NCBI GenBank assembly: GCA_913055625.1 | Contig: CAJXJW010000001.1 | Coordinates: 1-64,000, forward strand | DNA length: 64,000 nt | Source of the DNA: an uncultured Pseudomonadota bacterium | Lineage (GTDB): Bacteria; Pseudomonadota; Gammaproteobacteria; Steroidobacterales; Woeseiaceae | Direction: 5' to 3' | In this document: positions 48,641 through 56,757 of the stretch, piece after piece | How positions within the stretch are numbered: the stretch's first letter is position 1 | Layout: each line of letters starts with the position of its first letter | Position numbers and translations under genes: made by a program | The notes under the pieces: model-generated | The model's input: the letters and a program-made list of their open reading frames with translations, nothing else | Told to the model about the DNA's origin: nothing | The model's database searches: none

Positions 48641-51036
48641 ACGGCCGCGCGCGGAAATGGGTGTTGCGCGCCCTGACCGTCACGCTGGCCGTCAGCATCA
48701 TCACCCTTGCCGGCGCCTGGTTGGCACTGCGCGGCAGCCTGCCACAGCTCGACGGCACGATCGACGTCGCCGGCCTGGACGGCGCGGCGACGATTGCGCG
48801 CGACGCGATGGGCATCCCCGTCATTACCGCAGCGACGCGTGACGATCTCGCGTTCGCGACCGGGTTCGCGCACGGACAGGATCGGTATTTCCAGATGGAC
48901 CTCGTGCGCCGGCAGGCAGCGGGCGAGTTGTCCGCGATGTTCGGCCCTGGCGCGCTCGACACCGACCGGCGATTCCGCTTTCACCGATTCCGGGCGCGGG
49001 CCCGCGAGGTGTTGGCGGCGCTGGCGCCGGACGAGCGGCGCCTGCTCGAACGCTATGCGGCCGGCGCGAACGCCGGTGTCGACAGTCTCGCCGTGCGTCC
49101 GTTCGAATACCTGGTCATCGGGCAGGCCCCGGCGCCCTGGACCGCCGAGGACTCGCTGCTGGTGGTCTACGCGATGTACGTGCAGCTGAACGACGAGCGC
49201 GCCCGTGGTGACGTTCGCCGCGGGCTCGCGCGCCGCATACTGCCGCCGGACGTGTACGCCTGGCTGTACCCGGACGGGTCACCCTGGGACGTGCCGCTGA
49301 TGGGCGACGCGCGAACCGTGGCGCCCATGCCCGGCCCGGAGTCGTACGCTGTGCGCGGCCTGCCGGCGATCGCCGCGCACCGCGGCCCGCTGGACGAGCC
49401 GCACATGCCGGGCAGCAACAACTGGGCCGTGGGCGGCGATTTGACGGCGACCGGCCGCGCCATGGTGGCCAACGACATGCACCTCGGGCACGCGGTCCCG
49501 AACATCTACTACCGCGCGCGCCTCGTGCAGACCGGCGTGCCGGCGCGCGACGTCACCGGCGTCACGCTGCCTGGCGTTCCGTTCGTCGTGGCGGGCAGCA
49601 ATGGCCGCGTCGCCTGGGGTTACACGAACAGCAACGGTGACTGGTCCGACGCGGTCCTCGTCCGCCCGGGCGCCGAGCCTGGCACGTACCGGACGGCCGG
49701 CGGCGATCGCCCGTTCGTCGAGTACCGGGAAAGCATCGAGGTCGACGGCGGCGAGCCCGTCGACATCGTCGTCCGCGAGACCGAGTGGGGGCCCGTCGAC
49801 GAGACGGCAGGCTACCCGGACGGCGAGATTGCCGTGAGCTGGATCGCGCACCATTCCCGTGGCACGAATCTCCGCATCCTCGACCTCGAAACGGTCACGA
49901 CGGCCGCCGAGGCGCTCGACGTGGCCAACACGCTCGGAATGCCGCCGCAGAACTTCGTGACCGGCGATGCCGACGGCAACATAGGCTGGACGATCGCGGG
50001 GCAGATCCCGGCCCGGGGGGACTTCGATGCCACCGTCCCCGCGGACTGGAGCAACGGTTCGGGCTGGACCGGCTGGCGCGAGCCGGGCGAAGTGCCGAGG
50101 GTGTACAACCCGCCGGCCGGGCGCATCTGGACGGCCAATGCCCGCGTTGCCGACGGCGATGCGCTCGGCATCATTGGTGACGGCGGCTACGATCTTGCCG
50201 CGCGTGCGAAACAGATTCGCGACAGCCTGTTCGCGCGGGACCAGTTCACGCCGGCCGACATGCTCGCGCTGCAGAATGACGACCGCGCATTGTTTCTCGC
50301 CACGTGGCGCGAATTGCTGCTGGCGGTCCTCGATGAAGCCGCGGTGGACGGTGACCCGGTCCTCGCCGAGTACCGCCGGCTGGTGGCCGACTGGATTCCG
50401 CGCGCGAGTTCGGACTCCGCCGGGTACCGCTTCGTCCGGGGCTTCCGGCAGGAGGTGCGGCGGCGCGTCTTCGACGGCCTGATGGCGCCCGTGCACGCGG
50501 CCTACGACGCGCCGGTGGACCTGCTGATCAGCAACCAGTTCGAAGGCCCGTTGTGGCAACTCGTCACGCGACGACCCGCGCACCTGCTGCCCGCCGGTGC
50601 CGACAGCTGGGAAGCGCTTCTCGTGGAGGCGGCTCGCGCAAACGCGAAATGGTTCGCCGCACACTTCGACACGCCGCTTGCGGAGCGTACCTGGGGCGAG
50701 CGCAACACCGCGAGCATCCGGCATCCATTGAGCCGGGCGGTGCCGGTGTTGTCCGGCCTGCTCGACATGCCGAGAGAACCCCTGGCCGGCGACTCGCACA
50801 TGCCGCGGGCACAGGGCCCCGACTTCGGCGCATCCGAGCGCTTTTCCGTATCGCCGGGCGACGAAGCGTCGGCGCTGATGCAGATGCCGACGGGGCAGAG
50901 CGGGCACCCGCTGTCCGATTTTTACCGGGCGGGCCACGACAACTGGGTGCACGGGCGGCCACAGCCGTTCCTGCCGGGAGAGGCGGCATACACGCTGAAG
51001 CTTGCGCCGTCCGGGGGTACACTGCAGGGCTCATGA
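48637..51036 (+). CDS. Penicillin acylase family N-terminal nucleophile hydrolase
   Basis: Secreted or membrane-anchored amidase, 799 residues. An N-terminal hydrophobic helix (about residues 8-31) may be a signal anchor. The precursor is predicted to be cut autocatalytically at Ser260 in PGSNNWAV, giving the N-terminal catalytic Ser of the beta chain. MAVANDMHLGHAVPNIYYRARL-type, GVTLPGVPFVVAGSNGRVAWGYTN and GRIWTANARV segments match. The natural substrate is unknown; family members cleave penicillins or acyl-homoserine lactones. GTG start overlaps pyk, stop overlaps moxR. Confidence 0.92.
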   Translation: MNGRARKWVLRALTVTLAVSIITLAGAWLALRGSLPQLDGTIDVAGLDGAATIARDAMGIPVITAATRDDLAFATGFAHGQDRYFQMDLVRRQAAGELSAMFGPGALDTDRRFRFHRFRARAREVLAALAPDERRLLERYAAGANAGVDSLAVRPFEYLVIGQAPAPWTAEDSLLVVYAMYVQLNDERARGDVRRGLARRILPPDVYAWLYPDGSPWDVPLMGDARTVAPMPGPESYAVRGLPAIAAHRGPLDEPHMPGSNNWAVGGDLTATGRAMVANDMHLGHAVPNIYYRARLVQTGVPARDVTGVTLPGVPFVVAGSNGRVAWGYTNSNGDWSDAVLVRPGAEPGTYRTAGGDRPFVEYRESIEVDGGEPVDIVVRETEWGPVDETAGYPDGEIAVSWIAHHSRGTNLRILDLETVTTAAEALDVANTLGMPPQNFVTGDADGNIGWTIAGQIPARGDFDATVPADWSNGSGWTGWREPGEVPRVYNPPAGRIWTANARVADGDALGIIGDGGYDLAARAKQIRDSLFARDQFTPADMLALQNDDRALFLATWRELLLAVLDEAAVDGDPVLAEYRRLVADWIPRASSDSAGYRFVRGFRQEVRRRVFDGLMAPVHAAYDAPVDLLISNQFEGPLWQLVTRRPAHLLPAGADSWEALLVEAARANAKWFAAHFDTPLAERTWGERNTASIRHPLSRAVPVLSGLLDMPREPLAGDSHMPRAQGPDFGASERFSVSPGDEASALMQMPTGQSGHPLSDFYRAGHDNWVHGRPQPFLPGEAAYTLKLAPSGGTLQGS

Positions 51037-51917
51037 CGAGCAGGCTGGACGGCGACATGGACAGGCAACGTTTCCTCGGCACGGACCGCTACATCGCGAC
51101 GGACGACCTGACGATGGCGGTCAACGCCGCCGTCACGCTGGAGCGGCCGATACTTATCAAGGGTGAACCCGGCACCGGCAAGACGCAGCTCGCGATCGAG
51201 GTCGCCCGCTCCCTCGGCAAGCCGCTCTTCGAGTGGCACATCAAGTCCACCACGAAGGCTCAGCAAGGGCTTTACGAGTACGACGCGGTCGCCCGGCTGC
51301 GCGATTCGCAGCTCGGCGACGACCGTGTGCACGACATTCGCAACTACATCGTCCGCGGCAAGATCTGGGAGGCATTCGCCGCCGAGGAACAGCCGGTCCT
51401 GCTGATCGACGAGATCGACAAGGCGGACATCGAGTTTCCGAACGACCTTCTCCAGGAACTGGATCGGATGGAGTTCTACGTCTACGAGACGCGCGAGCTC
51501 GTCCGGGCGCGGCACCGGCCGATCATCATCGTGACCAGCAACAATGAGAAGGAGCTGCCCGACGCGTTCCTGCGGCGCTGCTTCTTTCACTATATCCAGT
51601 TTCCGGACAGGGATACGATGGAACGCATCATCGACGTCCACTACCCGGGATTGAAAAAGCAGCTGTTGCGTGAGGCACTCGAGGTCTTCTACAAGGTCCG
51701 CGATGTCGCGGGACTGAAGAAGAAGCCGTCGACGTCCGAGCTGCTCGACTGGATCAAGTTGCTGCTCGCGGAAGACATTCCGCCGGAGGCATTGCGCAGC
51801 GACAACGCGCGCTCGGCGATACCGCCGCTCTACGGCGCGCTGCTCAAGAACGAACAGGACGTTCACCTGTTCGAGCGGCTCGTCTTCCTCAACCGGAAGG
51901 CGGGCGGATCGTCCTGA
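51033..51917 (+). CDS. MoxR-family AAA+ ATPase
   Basis: Chaperone-like ATPase, 294 residues. Walker A is KGEPGTGKTQ (about residues 43-52), Walker B LLIDEIDKAD, sensor 1 VTSNNEKELPDAFLRRC. MoxR proteins usually pair with VWA proteins and help insert metals or assemble complexes (for example MoxR/CoxD). The start overlaps the acylase stop (ATGA); ATG 51057 is a shorter alternative. Six bp after its stop begins the VWA gene, the classic MoxR-VWA pair. TACACT at 51018-51023 ends 9 nt before the ATG. Confidence 0.94.
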   Translation: MTSRLDGDMDRQRFLGTDRYIATDDLTMAVNAAVTLERPILIKGEPGTGKTQLAIEVARSLGKPLFEWHIKSTTKAQQGLYEYDAVARLRDSQLGDDRVHDIRNYIVRGKIWEAFAAEEQPVLLIDEIDKADIEFPNDLLQELDRMEFYVYETRELVRARHRPIIIVTSNNEKELPDAFLRRCFFHYIQFPDRDTMERIIDVHYPGLKKQLLREALEVFYKVRDVAGLKKKPSTSELLDWIKLLLAEDIPPEALRSDNARSAIPPLYGALLKNEQDVHLFERLVFLNRKAGGSS

Positions 51918-51923
51918 CCGGCG

Positions 51924-53099
51924 ATGCTCGTCCCGTTCTTCTTTTGCCTGCGTGACGGCGGCGTCAAGGTCTCGGTCACCGAACTGCTCGTCCTGCTCGA
52001 GGCCCTGCAACGGGGCCTGGCCGACAACAGCGTGGACGATTTCTACTACCTGGCCCGCACGGCGCTGGTCAAGGACGAGTCACAGCTCGACCGTTTCGAC
52101 CGGATCTTCGCCGCGTATTACCGCGGTGCCGAGGATTCCCTGTCCGATCTCTTCGCCGAGGTGCCGGAAGACTGGCTGCGGCGCCAGGCGGAGCTGCACC
52201 TGAGCGAAGAGGAAAAGGCGCAGATCGAGTCGCTCGGCGGCTTCGAGGCGCTGATGGAGGCACTGCGGGAGCGGCTCGAGGACCAGGAGGACCGGCACGA
52301 GGGCGGGAATCGCTGGATCGGGACCGCGGGAACGTCCCCGTTCGGCGCGTACGGCTACAACCCGGAAGGCGTCCGGATCGGGCAGTCCGGGTCGCGGCAC
52401 CGCAGCGCCGTCAAGGTCTGGGACCAGCGGGCGTACCGGAATCTCGACGACTCGCTGGAACTCGGCACGCGGAACATCAAGATCGCCCTGCGCCGCCTGC
52501 GCAAGTTTGCCCGCGAAGGCGCGGCGGACCAGCTGGACCTCAACGCGACGATCGACAGCACCGCCCGCAATGGCGGGCTGCTCGACCTGCGCCTCGTGCC
52601 CGAGCGGCACAACGCGGTAAAGGTACTGCTGTGCCTCGACATCGGCGGATCGATGGACGATCACGTGCGCGTCTGCGAGGAATTGTTCTCGGCTGCGAGG
52701 TCGGAGTTCAAGCACCTCGAGTACTTCTACTTCCACAATTGTGTCTACGAATCGATGTGGAAGGACAACCGGCGGCGCCACACCGAAAAGACGCCGACGC
52801 TGGACCTGGTACACACCTACGGGCCGGACTACAAGTTGGTCTTCGTCGGCGATGCCACGATGAGCCCCTACGAGATCGTCTACCCGGGCGGCAGCGTCGA
52901 GCACTGGAATGACGAGCCCGGCGCGCTGTGGTTGCAGCGCCTGCTCGATACCTACCCGAAGGCGATCTGGCTCAACCCGGAACCCGAAGAGCGGTGGCGA
53001 TTCACGCCGTCGATCAAGCTGATCAACGAGATGATGGGCGAACGGATGTTCCCGCTGACGCTGGCCGGGCTGGACGAGGGAATGCGCGCGCTGCGCTGA
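51924..53099 (+). CDS. VWA-domain protein, CoxE-like partner of MoxR
   Basis: 391 residues. The first 230 residues are mostly helical with charged stretches and include RRQAELHLSEEEKAQIESLGG. The C-terminal part has a von Willebrand factor A-like fold, starting VLLCLDIGGSMDDH (near 239-247). This is a MIDAS-like motif in which the first Ser of DxSxS is Gly. A later GDATMSPYEI supplies a Thr. Such proteins pair with MoxR ATPases; the client complex is not known. No carbon monoxide dehydrogenase or methanol dehydrogenase genes are near. Confidence 0.9.
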   Translation: MLVPFFFCLRDGGVKVSVTELLVLLEALQRGLADNSVDDFYYLARTALVKDESQLDRFDRIFAAYYRGAEDSLSDLFAEVPEDWLRRQAELHLSEEEKAQIESLGGFEALMEALRERLEDQEDRHEGGNRWIGTAGTSPFGAYGYNPEGVRIGQSGSRHRSAVKVWDQRAYRNLDDSLELGTRNIKIALRRLRKFAREGAADQLDLNATIDSTARNGGLLDLRLVPERHNAVKVLLCLDIGGSMDDHVRVCEELFSAARSEFKHLEYFYFHNCVYESMWKDNRRRHTEKTPTLDLVHTYGPDYKLVFVGDATMSPYEIVYPGGSVEHWNDEPGALWLQRLLDTYPKAIWLNPEPEERWRFTPSIKLINEMMGERMFPLTLAGLDEGMRALR

Positions 53100-53115
53100 C
53101 GCCGCGCCGTGCGGG

Positions 53116-53661
53116 CTACTCGCCGGCCTCCGGCTCGGTGCGCGCCGACAATTCCGCGAGAACTTCCTCGGAGTGCGTATCCGGATCCACCTCCGAGAAA
53201 TGCACGGCCAGTCGGCCCGCGGGGTCGATCAGGAAAGTCTCGCGCCGGGCCATCTCGAAGCCGAACCGGCGCGTGCGCACGCCGTACGCGTCGGCGACCG
53301 CGCCGTCCGTGTCGGCGAGCAGCGGGAACGGCAGGCTGTGGTTCTCGGCGAATTTCGCGTGTGAATCGACGTCGTCGAGGCTGATGCCGATAATCTGCGC
53401 ATTCAGCTTGCGGTACGCGAAGATGTTGTCGCGGAACTCACAGGCCTCGGTCGTGCAGCCGGGCGTTTCGTCCTTCGGGTAGAAGTACAGGACGACCCAG
53501 CTGTCCCGGTAGTCTTCCAGCGAGTGGAGCTGGCCGTCCTGGTCCGGCAGCTCGAAGTCGGGGGCGAGGTCACCCACGGCCGGCTGGTCCGCGGCGAAGG
53601 ATGCGGCGCAGCCGAGCAGGGCGGCCAGCGTCCAGAGTGTGCGATACGACGTATTTTTCAT
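53116..53661 (-). CDS. Exported peroxiredoxin (Bcp/AhpC-TSA family)
   Basis: Thiol peroxidase of 181 residues that reduces peroxides. PKDETPGCTTEACEFRDN contains the peroxidatic Cys and, five residues later, a second Cys, the pattern of Bcp/PrxQ with a short intramolecular disulfide. It differs from cytoplasmic Bcp by an N-terminal signal peptide (LWTLAALLGCAASFAADQ), so it is predicted to act in the periplasm, possibly as a lipoprotein if Cys18 is used. Convergent with the VWA gene; divergent from the patatin gene, with which it shares a short promoter space. Confidence 0.88.
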   Translation of the reverse strand: MKNTSYRTLWTLAALLGCAASFAADQPAVGDLAPDFELPDQDGQLHSLEDYRDSWVVLYFYPKDETPGCTTEACEFRDNIFAYRKLNAQIIGISLDDVDSHAKFAENHSLPFPLLADTDGAVADAYGVRTRRFGFEMARRETFLIDPAGRLAVHFSEVDPDTHSEEVLAELSARTEPEAGE

Positions 53662-53698
53662 GGAATGCAGGCCGGATACTGTGTCTGTCGGGCGGGTC

Positions 53699-53707
53699 AC
53701 TATAATA
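53699..53707. promoter_or_regulatory. Candidate bidirectional -10 region
   Basis: TATAAT reads on the plus strand (53701-53706) towards the patatin gene; TATTAT or TATAGT reads on the minus strand over the same bases towards the peroxiredoxin gene. No strong -35 hexamer was found for either, so this is a low-confidence site. Confidence 0.35.
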
Positions 53708-53762
53708 CGGGCCTCTCGCGCAACAGGAAAGCCGGGGCGGCACGGCCCCGTGACGCAGCAGA

Positions 53763-54974
53763 ATGCACGACGATATGAAACCCAAATCGGCACTGGTGCT
53801 CCCGGGCGGTGGGGCGCGCGGTGCATTCCAGGTCGGTGTGCTGAAAGCGCTGGCGGAGCTCGCGCCCCGCGGTGCCGTCAACCCGTTCAACGTGCTGAGC
53901 GGCACGTCGGCTGGCGCGGTCAACGCGGTCGTGCTCGCATCGAAAGCCCGCCGATTCCGCCTCGCCGCCGCGGAGCTCGAGGCCGTGTGGAGCGGATTCC
54001 GCTGCGAACACGTCTACCGCACCGACCACCTGACGATGCTCAAGAGCAGCCTGCACTGGTTCGCGGCCATCGTGACCGGCGGGCTTGTCGGGATGCCGCG
54101 GTCCCTGCTCGACAACGCGCCGCTGCGCGCGCTCCTGTCCCGGAATATCCGTTTCCCCGCCATCCGGCGCGCGCTGGACAACGGCTGGCTCGATGCCGTC
54201 GCCGTGACCGCGGCGGGCTACAGCACGGCGCAGTCGCACACTTTTTTCCAGGCAACGGGCGAGCACGCCGAATGGCACCGGACGCGCCGCATCGGACTGC
54301 GCGAGGACCTCAACCTGGATCACATCATGGCCAGCATCGCCGTGCCGATGATCTTCGAGCCGGTCCTGATTCGCAACGAATACTTCGGCGACGGCGCGAT
54401 GCGGCAGGCAACACCGCTTAGCCCCGCGATACACCTCGGTGCGGATCGGATCCTGGTCGTCGGCGTCCGCAACGAGACCGGCGATCCGCAGCCACCCGCG
54501 GACGAGTCGCCGGCGTACCCGAGCTTCGCGCACATCGCGGGCTACATGCTCGACGCCCTGTTTCTCGACGGCCTGTACTCCGACCTCGAACGCATGACGC
54601 GCATCAACCAGCTGCTCGATGCCGATGCTGACGAGGAGAAGCACGGCGTTGCACGCGAAATGCGACCCATCGACACGATGGTCGTCGTGCCGAGCGAGGA
54701 CCTGCGGGATATCGCGCACCGCCACCGCCGCGATCTTCCGCTGCCGCTGCGGGCGCTGTTGCGCGGCATCGGCGGGCGGCGACCCGGCGAGAACCGGCTC
54801 CTGAGCTACCTGCTGTTCGAGCAATCCTTCACGCGCGAACTCATCGACCTCGGCTACCGCGACGCCATGCGGCACCGCGAGGAGCTGCGGGCGTTCATCG
54901 CCGGCGAGCCGATCCCGAGGCTTTTTGCTCCGGACTGGGTAAAATACGACCTCAGCGACGTGCACGGGACCTAG
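53763..54974 (+). CDS. Patatin-like phospholipase
   Basis: Predicted lipid acyl hydrolase, 403 residues (ATG 53763, or ATG 53775 before KPKSALVLPGGGARGA). The oxyanion loop PGGGARGAFQVG, the nucleophile elbow GTSAG and the DGA motif (YFGDGAMRQ) form the Ser-Asp dyad. The C-terminal 130 residues are helical and basic and not typical of short patatins. No signal peptide or barrel is seen, so it is probably cytoplasmic or peripheral. A GGGGG/CCCCC hairpin begins immediately after its stop. Confidence 0.92.
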   Translation: MHDDMKPKSALVLPGGGARGAFQVGVLKALAELAPRGAVNPFNVLSGTSAGAVNAVVLASKARRFRLAAAELEAVWSGFRCEHVYRTDHLTMLKSSLHWFAAIVTGGLVGMPRSLLDNAPLRALLSRNIRFPAIRRALDNGWLDAVAVTAAGYSTAQSHTFFQATGEHAEWHRTRRIGLREDLNLDHIMASIAVPMIFEPVLIRNEYFGDGAMRQATPLSPAIHLGADRILVVGVRNETGDPQPPADESPAYPSFAHIAGYMLDALFLDGLYSDLERMTRINQLLDADADEEKHGVAREMRPIDTMVVVPSEDLRDIAHRHRRDLPLPLRALLRGIGGRRPGENRLLSYLLFEQSFTRELIDLGYRDAMRHREELRAFIAGEPIPRLFAPDWVKYDLSDVHGT

Positions 54975-54988
54975 GGGGACGACCCCCG
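54975..54988 (+). terminator. Hairpin directly after the patatin gene
   Basis: GGGGG, ACGA, CCCCC: a 5-bp G:C stem with a 4-nt loop starting at the base after the stop codon. No T-run follows, so it may be a weak or Rho-assisted terminator. Confidence 0.35.
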
Positions 54989-55065
54989 GGTTCCGCCGTG
55001 CATGGGTCCGCCGGCGCCATCGATCGCCGCACGGACCAACTTGCCAACCAGACCGGGGAATACTC

Positions 55066-56739
55066 TTGAACACATTGTGCCGGTACGGCCGAATGTCGGC
55101 CGTCCTTATCCTGATGACGGCGGTTTCCGCCTGTGGCGACCGCGAGGCAGTCGACGCCGCGTCGCCGCATGCGCGCCAGGCGTCGATCGATTCGATCAGC
55201 ACCGATGCGCTGCAGGCGCACCTCGACTACCTTGCCGACGACGCCCGCGAGGGCCGGCTCACCGGGGAACCGGGCTACGAGGCGGCCGCGCGCTACGTCG
55301 CCGGCGAATTCGAGCGCTACGGCCTGGAGCCGGGCGGCACCGAGGGATGGTTCCAGCAGGTCCCGCTGCAGACCTACCTCGTCGACACGGAAAGCACGAC
55401 GATGGTCGCCCACCGCGACGGCGAGGACCGCACGCTGGTCTTCCGCGAGGACTTCTCGATGGGCGGCGACAAGGTCCGCGAAGAAACCTCGGTCCGCGCA
55501 GAGGTCGTCTACGTCGGCTACGGCGTGCACGCACCGGAGTTCGGCTACTCCGACTACCAGGGCGTCGACGTCGAGGGCAAGATCGTGGCGATGTTCAGCC
55601 GCGGCCCGGCGTCGCTACCGCACAATGAACTCGCCTACTATGCGTCGTCGCGCACGAAGTACCGCGAGGCCGTCAGCCGCGGTGCCGTCGGCATCATCTC
55701 GCTGCGCTCCCGTTACGCGGCGGCGATGTACCCGTGGGAGCGCGTCAAGGAATCGGCCGGTACGAAGCCGGGCATGACCTGGGTGACGCTGGCCGGCGAC
55801 GCGGACAATTTCTACCCTGAAATCCGGGGCGCGGCGTACCTGAACGAGGACGCGGCGGCGCAGATGTTCGAGGGAACGCCGACCAGCTTCGAGGAGGCGC
55901 GCGACGCCGCCGAGGCGTCGCGCCCGGCGTCCGTGTCCCTCGGCTACGAGGTCACGCTGTCCCGCAAGACCACGATCGACCGCATCGAGAGCCCGAACGT
56001 CATCGGCATCGTGCGCGGCACCGATCCCGAACTCGCCCATGAGTACGTCGTCTACTCGGGCCACCTCGACGGCTACGGCCGCGGCGTGCCGGTCAACGGT
56101 GACGACATCTACAACGGCGCCTACGACAACGCGATCGGCATCTCGCTGCTGCTCGAGTCCGCGCGGGTGTTCGCCGAGAATCCGCCGCGCCGCTCGGTCA
56201 TGTTCATCGCGCTGACGGGCGAGGAGAAGGGGCTGCTCGGTTCCGACTACTTCGCGCACTACCCGACGGTACCGGTCGACTCGATCGTCGCGAACATCAA
56301 CCTGGACATGACGCTGTTCCTGTTCCCGGTCGCCGACCTGGTGGCTTTCGGGGCAGAGCACTCGTCGCTGAAGGCATCGGTCGAACGGGCCGCCACGGCC
56401 GAGGGTTTCGGTTTGACGCCCGACCCGATTCCGCAGGAAGTCATCTTCATTCGCAGCGACCAGTATTCGTTCGTACGCCAGGGCGTGCCGGCGATCTACC
56501 TGGTCACGGGACAGCAATCCACGGACCCGGCCATCGACGGCGCGGCCAAGGTGCTGGAGTTCCGCAAGGAACACTACCACCGGCCGTCCGACGACCTGTC
56601 GCTGCCGGTCGACTGGGATTCCGCGGTGCGCTTTGCGCGCACGAACACGCGCATCGGCTACGACGTCGGCGATGCGGACGAGCGGCCCACCTGGAACGAG
56701 GGTGACTTCTTCGGCGAGAAATTCGCGCGCAAGCCGTGA
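55066..56739 (+). CDS. M28-family zinc peptidase lipoprotein
   Basis: Predicted periplasmic lipoprotein aminopeptidase, 557 residues. The start is TTG 55066, preceded by GGGGA at a fitting distance; the next ATG (55093) lacks a ribosome site. The lipobox is VSAC with Cys23. A PA-like inserted domain (about 140-270) precedes the catalytic domain. Its five M28 zinc positions are seen: SGHLDGYG, GAYDNAIG, LTGEEKGLLGSD, NINLDMT and HYHRPSDD. Substrate unknown; homologues are often annotated only as peptidase M28. Confidence 0.9.
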   Translation: MNTLCRYGRMSAVLILMTAVSACGDREAVDAASPHARQASIDSISTDALQAHLDYLADDAREGRLTGEPGYEAAARYVAGEFERYGLEPGGTEGWFQQVPLQTYLVDTESTTMVAHRDGEDRTLVFREDFSMGGDKVREETSVRAEVVYVGYGVHAPEFGYSDYQGVDVEGKIVAMFSRGPASLPHNELAYYASSRTKYREAVSRGAVGIISLRSRYAAAMYPWERVKESAGTKPGMTWVTLAGDADNFYPEIRGAAYLNEDAAAQMFEGTPTSFEEARDAAEASRPASVSLGYEVTLSRKTTIDRIESPNVIGIVRGTDPELAHEYVVYSGHLDGYGRGVPVNGDDIYNGAYDNAIGISLLLESARVFAENPPRRSVMFIALTGEEKGLLGSDYFAHYPTVPVDSIVANINLDMTLFLFPVADLVAFGAEHSSLKASVERAATAEGFGLTPDPIPQEVIFIRSDQYSFVRQGVPAIYLVTGQQSTDPAIDGAAKVLEFRKEHYHRPSDDLSLPVDWDSAVRFARTNTRIGYDVGDADERPTWNEGDFFGEKFARKP

Positions 56740-56757
56740 CGGCACGGGAGCGCCGGC

